Source: Shewanella sp. ANA-3 (lineage in GTDB: Bacteria > Pseudomonadota > Gammaproteobacteria > Enterobacterales > Shewanellaceae). From it: a stretch of DNA of 64,000 nt. Position 1 is the stretch's first letter, and each line of letters starts with the position of its first letter. Positions 26,969 to 34,259 of this stretch are shown here, one piece after another. The translations under genes and the position numbers were made by a program. The DNA lies in NCBI RefSeq assembly GCF_000203935.1, contig NC_008577.1, positions 2,666,001-2,730,000 of the forward strand, given 5' to 3'. Below the pieces are notes generated by a model, which ran no database searches, had not been told where the DNA came from, and saw nothing but the letters and a program-made list of their open reading frames with translations.

Positions 26969-27069
26969 CTTTTAACAAGGCCATTAAATTCGTTACGGCC
27001 GCAAAAAAACGCGGCCTCCACCGGACTGCCTACGCGTTGCTTCCGCATCCGTTTATGGCGGCGTTATGC
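26969..27069 (+). repeat. attC site 1 (after the RraB-like cassette)
   Basis: Opens with CTTTTAAC (26969-26976) and closes with GTTATGC (27063-27069), about 101 bases, with internal inverted GGCCGC/GCGGCC arms. The opening motif is the exact complement of the cassette's own left end (GTTAAAAG at 26521), as expected for a once-circular cassette. Confidence 0.85.
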
Positions 27070-27092
27070 CAATTATGAACAAGGAAGTTCAG

Positions 27093-27545
27093 ATGAAAGT
27101 GGTTGAAGCGAGTGTTTCAAATTTAGATGACATTGCGATCTTATTTGATGCCTATCGTCAGTTTTATGAGCAAGAAAGTGATATTCAAGGTGCTAGAAAT
27201 TTTATCGAGATGCACATGAAAAATGGTGACTCAGTGATTTTTCTAGCCTTATCAGAAGATAATGAGCCTCTAGGTTTTGCACAGCTATATCCTTCCTTTT
27301 CCTCAGTTGCGATGAAAAGGATGTGGTATTTAAACGATCTGTATGTGTCTGAGAATGCACGTAAAAAAGGTGTCGGCAGAGCTTTACTACAGAAAGTTGC
27401 TGCTTTTGCCAAAAACACAGACGCGATAACAGTCAAACTGGCGACAGCGGTATCCAATGAAAAAGCTAAATCGCTTTATGAGTCTGAAGGTTATGTGAAA
27501 GTCACAGCCTTTGAACATTACACTCAACGGGTAAAATTGGCATAA
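27093..27545 (+). CDS. Cassette 2: GNAT acetyltransferase
   Basis: A 150-residue GNAT protein. The acetyl-CoA binding motif A is N-A-R-K-K-G-V-G-R-A-L-L, preceded by the W-Y-L-N-D-L-Y-V strand, and motif B ends K-S-L-Y-E-S-E-G-Y. I chose ATG at 27093 because AAGGAAG lies five bases upstream; a longer reading from 27066 starts within the cassette boundary. The stop codon lies inside the attC opening motif (GCATAAC), typical of compact cassettes. Substrate unknown; GNATs are frequent in Vibrio-type arrays, some acting in drug or polyamine acetylation. Confidence 0.88.
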   Translation: MKVVEASVSNLDDIAILFDAYRQFYEQESDIQGARNFIEMHMKNGDSVIFLALSEDNEPLGFAQLYPSFSSVAMKRMWYLNDLYVSENARKKGVGRALLQKVAAFAKNTDAITVKLATAVSNEKAKSLYESEGYVKVTAFEHYTQRVKLA

Positions 27546-27668
27546 CAAACGCCTCAAGAGGGACTGTCAACGAGCGGCGTTTCCAGTCCCAATGAGCCAC
27601 GGTGGTTACGGTTGTTGTGATTGAGTTTATTGTTAATGCGTTGCCAGCCCCTTAGGCGGGCGTTAGCC
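27540..27668 (+). repeat. attC site 2, Vibrio cholerae repeat (VCR)-like
   Basis: About 129 bases from GCATAAC (27540-27546) to GTTAGCC (27662-27668). Its blocks AACAAACGCCTCAAGAGGG, GGCGTTTCCAGTCCCA and GTTGCCAGCCCCTTAGGCGG agree with the VCR of Vibrio superintegrons as I remember it. GCATAAC complements the left end of its own cassette (GTTATGC at 27063). Confidence 0.92.
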
Positions 27669-27689
27669 AAATGTCGTAATGGAGATACC

Positions 27690-28487
27690 ATGCAAGCCAA
27701 CTTGGAAAAATTCAAAAAAGATTTGAAGGCCCTTTCTAGAACGGGGGAGCTTTTGTTGTTGGCCATGCAGTATGACTGCCATCCAGAGGCAGTTGAGAAA
27801 GCCTATGGAAAGGATTTCGCCGCTCTTAAAAAGGTACTGCCGAAATTTGGCACTGACTATCAATCTTGGTATTCGGAATCGAAGGCTTTAATAAAGCAGC
27901 TTCTTCCCGACAGACTAGCTGATTTTGCGCGCCATTATGAGAAGCCCAAGCCTAGAAAAGATATAAGTTACGAGAACTACCGAATTGAAGATTATCTTCA
28001 AGGTTTGAGAGTTACACGAGGCTGGGAGAAAGAGAAAGTAGTGGGACCTGATGCGGCTATTCCTCACTTAGAGCAGCAACTAGCGATCGTCAAAGCAGTC
28101 TCATCTCGGTTTGAGAGTTCACTATTCGATATCCGCCAACTTGTACAGGCAGATTTGTTTGATTCAGAAATTGCTGCGGCTCAAGAGTTACTAAAGAGCG
28201 GTTTTTCCCGAGGTGCAGGTGCGGTAGCCGGAGTAGTATTAGAAAAGCACCTTGGCCAGGTGGCAGAAAACCATAACATCACAACTAGAAAGAAAAATCC
28301 AACGATTAGTGACTTTAATGACCTTTTGAAAGGCGCAGAAGTGCTAGATACGCCTGCGTGGCGCCAAATTCAGCGGCTTGGTGACATTCGAAATTTATGT
28401 GATCACAGTAAAGATCGCGAGCCAACCAAAGATGAGGTTCAGGAGCTCATAAGTGGCGTTGAAAAATTTACCAAAACACTTTTCTAA
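27690..28487 (+). CDS. Cassette 3: uncharacterised protein with C-terminal HEPN-like Rx4H motif
   Basis: A 265-residue soluble protein. The N-terminal half is helical and charged with no domain I recognise. The C-terminal third reads like a DUF4145/HEPN-type helical bundle (R-G-A-G-A-V-A-G-V-V-L-E, then W-R-Q-I-Q-R-L-G-D-I-R-N-L-C-D-H). Arg234 and His239 form an R-x4-H pattern typical of HEPN ribonucleases. Such domains occur in toxins and anti-phage systems, so a defence or toxin role is possible, but only this motif supports it. ATG at 27690 follows GGAGA; the longer reading starts inside the upstream attC. No antitoxin partner is visible in the cassette. Confidence 0.7.
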   Translation: MQANLEKFKKDLKALSRTGELLLLAMQYDCHPEAVEKAYGKDFAALKKVLPKFGTDYQSWYSESKALIKQLLPDRLADFARHYEKPKPRKDISYENYRIEDYLQGLRVTRGWEKEKVVGPDAAIPHLEQQLAIVKAVSSRFESSLFDIRQLVQADLFDSEIAAAQELLKSGFSRGAGAVAGVVLEKHLGQVAENHNITTRKKNPTISDFNDLLKGAEVLDTPAWRQIQRLGDIRNLCDHSKDREPTKDEVQELISGVEKFTKTLF

Positions 28488-28490
28488 AAA

Positions 28491-28560
28491 GGCTAACAAG
28501 TCGCTCGTGTGGGACGCTGTGCCGCTGCGCGTCACGCGCCCCACAGCTTATCGTTAGGGC
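28491..28560 (+). repeat. attC site 3
   Basis: About 70 bases from GGCTAAC (28491-28497) to GTTAGGGC (28553-28560), with inner arms GTGGGACGC/GCGCCCCAC. GGCTAAC complements its cassette's own left end (GTTAGCC, 27662). Confidence 0.9.
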
Positions 28561-28578
28561 AATGGAGTACTAAGTACC

Positions 28579-28995
28579 ATGTCACAATGGAATGATGATA
28601 AAGCGAAGGCAAAAGATATATTTGATAGCATAAGAAACTTTGCTTTATGTGGTGTCGTTTTTTATGTTGCTATGCACTACTTTAGCAAGCCCATGACAGT
28701 GCACTTCATGATATACGTAAACTACTTAACAGGTGGTTTAATGCTTGCTCTTTCGATCTACTTGTTCACCTTAAATATAAAGTCTTTCAACAGCATAGTC
28801 AGGAGAGAGCATAAAGCCGGAAACGTAGGTAGTTTATTCTATTACGTGATCCCCTCGTTGGTTTTTATGCTTGGCATAAATCTTTTTGTACAAACAGCAT
28901 TTTCTATTCAAGTAGGTAATGGTAAAACTGTTGGGGAATTAACAATCCAAGACCTTCAAGTGCCGATCGAGTCAAGAGGCAATGAAGAGCCCTAA
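28579..28995 (+). CDS. Cassette 4: small membrane protein
   Basis: A 138-residue protein with three predicted transmembrane stretches (residues about 20-37, 47-67 and 88-110), a charged N terminus and a polar C-terminal tail. I do not recognise the family. ATG at 28579 is preceded by GGAG at a somewhat long spacing. The stop TAA overlaps the attC opening motif GCCCTAAC. The AT-rich composition matches the neighbouring cassettes and differs from the core genome. Function unknown. Confidence 0.75.
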   Translation: MSQWNDDKAKAKDIFDSIRNFALCGVVFYVAMHYFSKPMTVHFMIYVNYLTGGLMLALSIYLFTLNIKSFNSIVRREHKAGNVGSLFYYVIPSLVFMLGINLFVQTAFSIQVGNGKTVGELTIQDLQVPIESRGNEEP

Positions 28996-29064
28996 CAAAC
29001 CGCAGAAGTCGCTCCCGTTGGTCGCTGGGACCGCCATTGTCGGCCCCTGTGCGCGGCGTTAAGC
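28989..29064 (+). repeat. attC site 4
   Basis: About 76 bases from GCCCTAAC (28989-28996) to GTTAAGC (29058-29064). GCCCTAAC complements its cassette's left end (GTTAGGGC, 28553). Confidence 0.9.
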
Positions 29065-29077
29065 ATCAAGGAGTCAC

Positions 29078-29512
29078 ATGCCAAGATTAGATACAAGGTT
29101 GGAAGCTGAGGGGGCTGAATTTTTGGTTCTAGGCCAGCTTCTGTTACACAAGATCGCCTCGTATAAAACGTATACGAACATGCCGGGCTATGATTTGGTT
29201 GCAACAAATCCTGAATCAAATAAATCTGCCATGGTTCAGGTCAAAAGTAGGTGGCGCACTGGTGCTGGCGGCTTTCCCATCAAAAACTTCGGCTGTGATT
29301 TCGTTGTTGTGGTTTTGCTTAATCGCGGTTCAAAAGATGGCAAAAAAGAAGTTCTGCCACCAAGGTATTATGTTTTTCCTGTTGGTGTAATTGAGTCTGC
29401 TCCACGCAGCAAAGACTGGGGCAAAGTAAATCTCAAAGATATTCCCAACTACGAAGCATATGAGGAGAAATGGCATTTAATCTCTGAGTTTCTTGGTGAG
29501 TCAAATGCCTAA
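29078..29512 (+). CDS. Cassette 5: protein with PD-(D/E)XK-like motif
   Basis: A 144-residue soluble protein with AAGGAG seven bases before its ATG. The stretch P-G-Y-D-L-V (Asp39) followed fourteen residues later by V-Q-V-K-S (Gln54, Lys56), with Glu9/Glu14 in the preceding helix, fits the core of PD-(D/E)XK nucleases in which Gln replaces the second acid. The C-terminal half contains Y-Y-V-F-P-V-G-V-I. It could be a nuclease, a resolvase-like protein or a catalytically altered DNA-binding relative; I do not recognise the exact family. The stop overlaps the next attC motif (GCCTAAC). Confidence 0.72.
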   Translation: MPRLDTRLEAEGAEFLVLGQLLLHKIASYKTYTNMPGYDLVATNPESNKSAMVQVKSRWRTGAGGFPIKNFGCDFVVVVLLNRGSKDGKKEVLPPRYYVFPVGVIESAPRSKDWGKVNLKDIPNYEAYEEKWHLISEFLGESNA

Positions 29513-29567
29513 CAAGTTAAACAGCGGAAAACCACTCGCTGCGCTAGCGTTTTCCGCTGTTTAAAGC
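29507..29567 (+). repeat. attC-like site 5 at the right end of the array
   Basis: GCCTAAC (29507-29513) to GTTTAAAGC (29559-29567). A perfect 16-bp stem joins 29517-29532 with 29549-29564. The closing motif departs from GTTRRRY, and the opening motif differs by one base from the complement of its cassette's left end (GTTAAGC, 29058). It may be a decayed attC. Confidence 0.65.
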
Positions 29568-29686
29568 ATCACTCCATAGAAATTGTAATCCGAAACTCAT
29601 AAGTTAGAGTTAATAACCTAACTGATTTTTGTTCCAAAGTTGTTCTGTCTTTCTTTAAAACCCACAGGCGACACCGATGCTAGGAA

Positions 29687-29794
29687 GGTGAGCCATGGCG
29701 ATTAGCGAGACGACCGTCCGCCCCCACGGACGGGGCGGTCGAGCATCCACGGATGGACTTACTGCGCGTCGGCGAGCAAATGCCACGGCTCACC
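29687..29794. repeat. Multi-hairpin structured element, right flank
   Basis: Outer arms GGTGAGCCATGGC (29687-29699) and GCCACGGCTCACC (29782-29794) pair at 12 of 13 positions. Inside are GACCG/CGGTC (29712-29740), CGTCCG/CGGACG (29715-29732) and CATC/GATG (29744-29755). It lies in the 446-base gap between the array and the MoxR gene, mirroring the left-flank element. Confidence 0.65.
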
Positions 29795-29958
29795 TATATA
29801 CCTAAGCTTCAAGCTCAAAGCAGTAAGATCCTGCATGAGATTACTTAGCAACGACTCACTAAGCCGATTGATTTCACAGTAAAAGCGACTGGCTAAGCGC
29901 GACATATTCCGCCATAGTGGTAGAGCGAATGACCTTATCCATGCACAAGGAGTCTCCC

Positions 29959-30870
29959 GTGGCACATTCTGGTTTAAGCCAACTATTACAACAACTTGAA
30001 CAAGTTTTATTAGGCAAGCCACGGCAAATTCGCTTAGCCCTCGCCTGTATTCTCGCCCGTGGGCACCTATTAATTGAAGATTTGCCCGGCATGGGCAAAA
30101 CCAGCCTGTCCCATGCCCTAGCCCAAAGCCTCGGCCTTAGCTATCAACGTATTCAATTTACCAGTGATATGCTGCCCGCCGATATTCTCGGGGTATCGAT
30201 TTTTGATAAACACCAAGCGCAATTTGTGTTTCATCCTGGCCCTATTTTTAAACAGATGGTGCTGGCCGATGAGATTAACCGCGCCAGCCCTAAGACTCAG
30301 AGCGCCCTGCTCGAGGCAATGGCCGAGCAGCAAATTTCCGTCGATGGCATCACCCACAGATTACCCAATCCCTTTTTTGTGATTGCCACACAAAACCCCA
30401 CGGAGCAATCCGGCACCTTTCCGCTGCCCGAATCCCAACTCGACCGCTTTATGATGCGGATTTCCATCGGTTATCCTAGCCATGATGCGGAGCTGGCGAT
30501 GCTGAAAAGCGACCAAACACCGCAAACCCTCGATAATTTACCCCAATGTTTAACCCCGCTGGCGTTAACCCAGTTGCAGGAACAATGCGACAAAGTCGCG
30601 GCGTCGGACGCGCTGCTCAATTATGTCTTGGCCTTAGTGCATGACTCGCGCAACCAAACCGATGCCGTCGGCTTGTCGCCCCGCGCGACCAAAGCCCTGT
30701 TGCAGGCAGCTAAAGCATGGGCATTTTTAGAGGGAAGACACTATTTAGTCCCCGAAGATGTGCAAGCGGTGTTTTGCAGCGTCGCCGAACATCGACTGCG
30801 CACCAGCAGCCAATTGCAGGGGGAAGCGCTGTCGGAGCGGATCCTCGCCAGCGTCAATCCCATCATGTAA
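29959..30870 (+). CDS. MoxR-family AAA+ ATPase
   Basis: A 303-residue AAA+ protein. Walker A is D-L-P-G-M-G-K-T-S-L, Walker B is M-V-L-A-D-E-I-N-R, sensor 1 lies in V-I-A-T-Q-N-P-T-E, and G-L-S-P-R-A-T-K-A-L is the family's sensor 2 block. Known role: chaperone-like ATPase acting with neighbouring DUF58/von Willebrand-type and transglutaminase proteins, exact job unclear. I chose GTG at 29959-29961 because AAGGAG lies six bases upstream; in-frame ATG codons at 29917 and 29941 lack a comparable site, the second lying almost on the ribosome site itself. First gene of a three-gene set. Confidence 0.9.
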   Translation: MAHSGLSQLLQQLEQVLLGKPRQIRLALACILARGHLLIEDLPGMGKTSLSHALAQSLGLSYQRIQFTSDMLPADILGVSIFDKHQAQFVFHPGPIFKQMVLADEINRASPKTQSALLEAMAEQQISVDGITHRLPNPFFVIATQNPTEQSGTFPLPESQLDRFMMRISIGYPSHDAELAMLKSDQTPQTLDNLPQCLTPLALTQLQEQCDKVAASDALLNYVLALVHDSRNQTDAVGLSPRATKALLQAAKAWAFLEGRHYLVPEDVQAVFCSVAEHRLRTSSQLQGEALSERILASVNPIM

Positions 30871-30920
30871 TGCCTTGTTAATCATATCGATAAGGATGCT
30901 CAGACTATGATGAGGACAGG

Positions 30921-32006
30921 ATGAAACGAGTATTGACGGCTTTCTGGCAACGCTGGTTGGCAAGACGCATGCCGCCCAGTTCTGAGTTTGTCCTCAGCCA
31001 TCGCAGCATCTTTATTCTGCCCAGTGGCTTTGGGTTAGTCTGGCTTGCTCTGGTACTGCTGCTGTATCTGTTTGGCACTAACTATCAAAATAACCTAGTG
31101 ATTGGGCTGAGCATTTTGCTACTCAGCCTATTTAATACCTGCATCCTCTACAGCTATAAAAATCTCGCAGGTTTGCGCCTTCGCGCGCTCACAGCACCTG
31201 AGGTATATGCGGGCGAAACCATCACCTTTCCAGTCCTGCTCACCTCAAGTCACAGCAGCCACAATATCAGCTTAAATTATCCGAATAATTTAGCTTACTT
31301 ACTCAAACAGGTCGGCGCCGATGAGGTGCAAGCCTTGGTCTCGTTTGCCCATGATCGCCGCGGCTTGGTATCGCCTGGGCGACTTAAGATTGAATCCTTT
31401 TATCCCTTAGGGCTTTGCCGCGCTTGGTCCCATATTGATCTCGATAATGCGCACATCGTCTACGCTCACCCGATTGAAAGCCCTTTGCAGCTAAAAGCAG
31501 CCACCGAATCCGGTGAAGACGAACGGTTAGAAAGAGCCGGAAAATACATTGCCGGCATCGATGAATACAAAGGGCTTAAGCCCCATGTGCTCGGAGAATC
31601 CCTCAAACAAGTGGCATGGAAACAATGGGCTCAAGGGCGTGGCATGCTAACCAAGGAGTTCGAGCAGCCTCAGGGCGATCCCGTGTGGCTAACCTTAGTC
31701 CCCGATCCCGCACAGCTTGAACAGCAATTAGGTCAGCTCAGTTGGCAAGTCAACCATTTAAGTCAGCAGGAGCAATATTTTGGTCTGTGGCTACAACGTG
31801 TCGGGGCGGAAGATCTGATCCTCACACCCGATACGGGCAATGCCCATCGCATCGCCTGCCAAAGGGCGCTCGCACTCTACGGGCAAGATATCAGTACGCT
31901 GGATAAAATCGATAAATTGGCGAATAACCAAGGCGTTAGCCATAAGCATCCGCTTCCTCCCCATGGACAAGGCGTTCATGCGGCAAAAATGGAGCCGCGG
32001 CGATGA
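30921..32006 (+). CDS. DUF58-domain membrane protein
   Basis: A 361-residue protein with two N-terminal transmembrane helices (about residues 30-75), a beta-rich region, and the DUF58 signature Y-x-x-G-I-D-E-Y-K-G-L-K-P followed by V-A-W-K-Q-W-A. Family members are encoded next to MoxR ATPases and transglutaminase-like proteins, as here. The molecular role is not established. Its stop overlaps the next start by four bases (ATGA). The C-terminal tail past about residue 320 is polar and probably disordered. Confidence 0.9.
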   Translation: MKRVLTAFWQRWLARRMPPSSEFVLSHRSIFILPSGFGLVWLALVLLLYLFGTNYQNNLVIGLSILLLSLFNTCILYSYKNLAGLRLRALTAPEVYAGETITFPVLLTSSHSSHNISLNYPNNLAYLLKQVGADEVQALVSFAHDRRGLVSPGRLKIESFYPLGLCRAWSHIDLDNAHIVYAHPIESPLQLKAATESGEDERLERAGKYIAGIDEYKGLKPHVLGESLKQVAWKQWAQGRGMLTKEFEQPQGDPVWLTLVPDPAQLEQQLGQLSWQVNHLSQQEQYFGLWLQRVGAEDLILTPDTGNAHRIACQRALALYGQDISTLDKIDKLANNQGVSHKHPLPPHGQGVHAAKMEPRR

Positions 32007-34150
32007 CAACACAAGCCTCAACACATCACAAAGCTAATCCTCACAAGCTGACGACCTACCATGCCAATGGGCCGCAGACGGGGGATAATATCAGCCGCCA
32101 AACGCTATTTTGGCTGCTGCTCACCAATATTGCGGTACTCAGCCCCTTGTTTGATAAAACGACGCCTTGGACCCTTGGGATCTGCGCCATTTGCCTGGTG
32201 TGGCGAGTCGGTATCTATGTTGGCAAAGTGGCAAAACCACCACGCTACTTAGTCACAAGTCTTGCCATTGGCGCCGCGGTTACCCTCGCATTAGTATCGG
32301 GAGAGATTGGGCTATTAAACGCCTTAGTCAACCTGCTGATTTTAGGATATGCCTTAAAATACATTGAGATGCGAAGTGTTCGAGATGTGCGAGCCGTGGT
32401 AATTGTGGGCTATTTTTTAATTGCGCTGACCTTTATCGACCATCAATCCATGCTCAATACCGTGCATTTAATTGGTGTCACTATCATTAATACCTGCGTA
32501 CTGGTGACCCTGTATCAAAGTAAACACAACTGGCAACATACCGCTTGGATTGGCGCTAAATTATTGCTTCAGAGTGTGCCACTGGCGCTACTGCTGTTTT
32601 TGGTCTTGCCGCGCTTTGCCCCGCTCTGGCTAGTCCCGAATATGAAAGAAGCCCAAACCGGGCTCTCGGATACCCTTTCCGTGAGCGATATCAGCAAACT
32701 CACCCGCTCCTCCGCACTGGCCTTTAGGGTAAGCTTTACCGAGGCGAGACCCATCCAAGCCGAACTCTATTGGCGCGCGCTGGTACTGGAAGATTACGAC
32801 GGCCAAACCTGGCGCCAAGATGTCGGCATCAAACAAATTCAAAAGGATGCGCTGTTTTTTCCGCCCTCAAGACCAGATCCCGCGCGGCAACTCCCCGCAG
32901 CGATGACAGATGATACAGGCAGCCATGCGCCGCAGCGATACGACTATCAAGTGATTGTGGAACCTAGCCACCAGCCTTGGTTATTCGGGCTCGATGTGGC
33001 CTACAGCCAAGATGAAAAGGTCATCAATCTCCCCGATTATCGCCTCTATTCCCTACGTAATGTCGATCAACGCATGGGCTACAGTGCCCGTTCTTGGCCT
33101 AAGGCCCAAATGGACCTCAAGTTAACTGCCAAGCAGCGACAAATAAACCAGAAACTGCCCGAAGACACTAACCCCAAAACTCTGGCGCTCGCCACCGAGT
33201 TTAAGGCCAACTATCCCGAGCCAAAGCAGCGTCTTCTCGCCATGATGGGCTATTTTAATCGCGAACCGTTTTTTTACACCCTCACCCCGCCGCCCATTGG
33301 CCCGCAGCAAGTCGATGATTTTCTATTTGAAAATAAAGCCGGATTTTGCGCCCATTATGCCTCCGCATTTATCTTTATGGCCCGGGCCACTGGCTTACCC
33401 GCGCGTATGGTCACGGGCTATCAAGGGGGCGAATACAACCCGCAGGCCGATTACCTGAGCGTGTATCAATATATGGCCCATGCTTGGGCCGAAGTCTGGC
33501 TCGAGAATGAAGGCTGGGTACGATTCGATCCAACGGCCATGGTCGCGCCTAATCGTATTGAGCAAGGCTTCGATGCCGAGTTTTCCCCCGAACAAAGCTA
33601 CCTGCAAGAAAGCCCCTTTAGCAGTTTGCGATTTAAAACCATGCCTTGGCTCAACGAGTTAAGGCAGCGCTTTGCCAGCCTCGATTATTACTGGAGTCTC
33701 TGGGTGCTCGGTTTCAATCAGGAGCGGCAAAACAAAGTGTTAAGCGGCATTTTAGGGGATGTCACTAAAACCAAGGTGGCGGTGTTTATGAGTGTCTGTA
33801 TCAGCCTTATCGGCCTCTATATCGCCTACAGCGTGGGGCTGTTTCGATTTAAACGGGAGCAGGATCCTATCAGCGCTAAGTACCAGCGTATCTGCCAGCG
33901 CCTCAGTAAATTTGGCATCGTTCGTCCCGCTCACCTTGGCCCGAACGCCTTTGCCGAGCAGCTTATTGACACGCATCAGCAGCAATCCCCAGAGTTTTGC
34001 CGCGAGTTTGACACCCTGACCCAAAGCTATGTCGCGCTGAAATACCAACAGCTTGCGGACGGTGACTATCAAGCGGCGTTAAAGCGCTTTAATAACGCCG
34101 CTAAATCCCTTAACTGGCGACTATTTGGCCCAAGTAAACAGTTAAAATAG
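32003..34150 (+). CDS. TgpA-like membrane transglutaminase (DUF3488 type)
   Basis: A 715-residue protein: about five to seven N-terminal transmembrane helices (residues 30-215), a periplasmic transglutaminase core, a further transmembrane helix near residue 600, and a cytoplasmic tail. The Cys-His-Asp triad is visible in K-A-G-F-C-A-H-Y-A-S, M-A-H-A-W-A-E-V-W and V-R-F-D-P-T-A. From memory, Pseudomonas TgpA has this layout and is important for growth. It is translationally coupled to the DUF58 gene and completes the MoxR-DUF58-TgpA module. Substrate unknown. Confidence 0.9.
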   Translation: MTTQASTHHKANPHKLTTYHANGPQTGDNISRQTLFWLLLTNIAVLSPLFDKTTPWTLGICAICLVWRVGIYVGKVAKPPRYLVTSLAIGAAVTLALVSGEIGLLNALVNLLILGYALKYIEMRSVRDVRAVVIVGYFLIALTFIDHQSMLNTVHLIGVTIINTCVLVTLYQSKHNWQHTAWIGAKLLLQSVPLALLLFLVLPRFAPLWLVPNMKEAQTGLSDTLSVSDISKLTRSSALAFRVSFTEARPIQAELYWRALVLEDYDGQTWRQDVGIKQIQKDALFFPPSRPDPARQLPAAMTDDTGSHAPQRYDYQVIVEPSHQPWLFGLDVAYSQDEKVINLPDYRLYSLRNVDQRMGYSARSWPKAQMDLKLTAKQRQINQKLPEDTNPKTLALATEFKANYPEPKQRLLAMMGYFNREPFFYTLTPPPIGPQQVDDFLFENKAGFCAHYASAFIFMARATGLPARMVTGYQGGEYNPQADYLSVYQYMAHAWAEVWLENEGWVRFDPTAMVAPNRIEQGFDAEFSPEQSYLQESPFSSLRFKTMPWLNELRQRFASLDYYWSLWVLGFNQERQNKVLSGILGDVTKTKVAVFMSVCISLIGLYIAYSVGLFRFKREQDPISAKYQRICQRLSKFGIVRPAHLGPNAFAEQLIDTHQQQSPEFCREFDTLTQSYVALKYQQLADGDYQAALKRFNNAAKSLNWRLFGPSKQLK

Positions 34151-34259
34151 GCGGGATAAACTGCAGGGGGACAAGATTGTTGAATCTTATAAATCAGTCA
34201 CATAGAATTGCCAAGCCACTTTGCTATGCATAACAGCAATCCCCAATCGTGAGTCGAAT

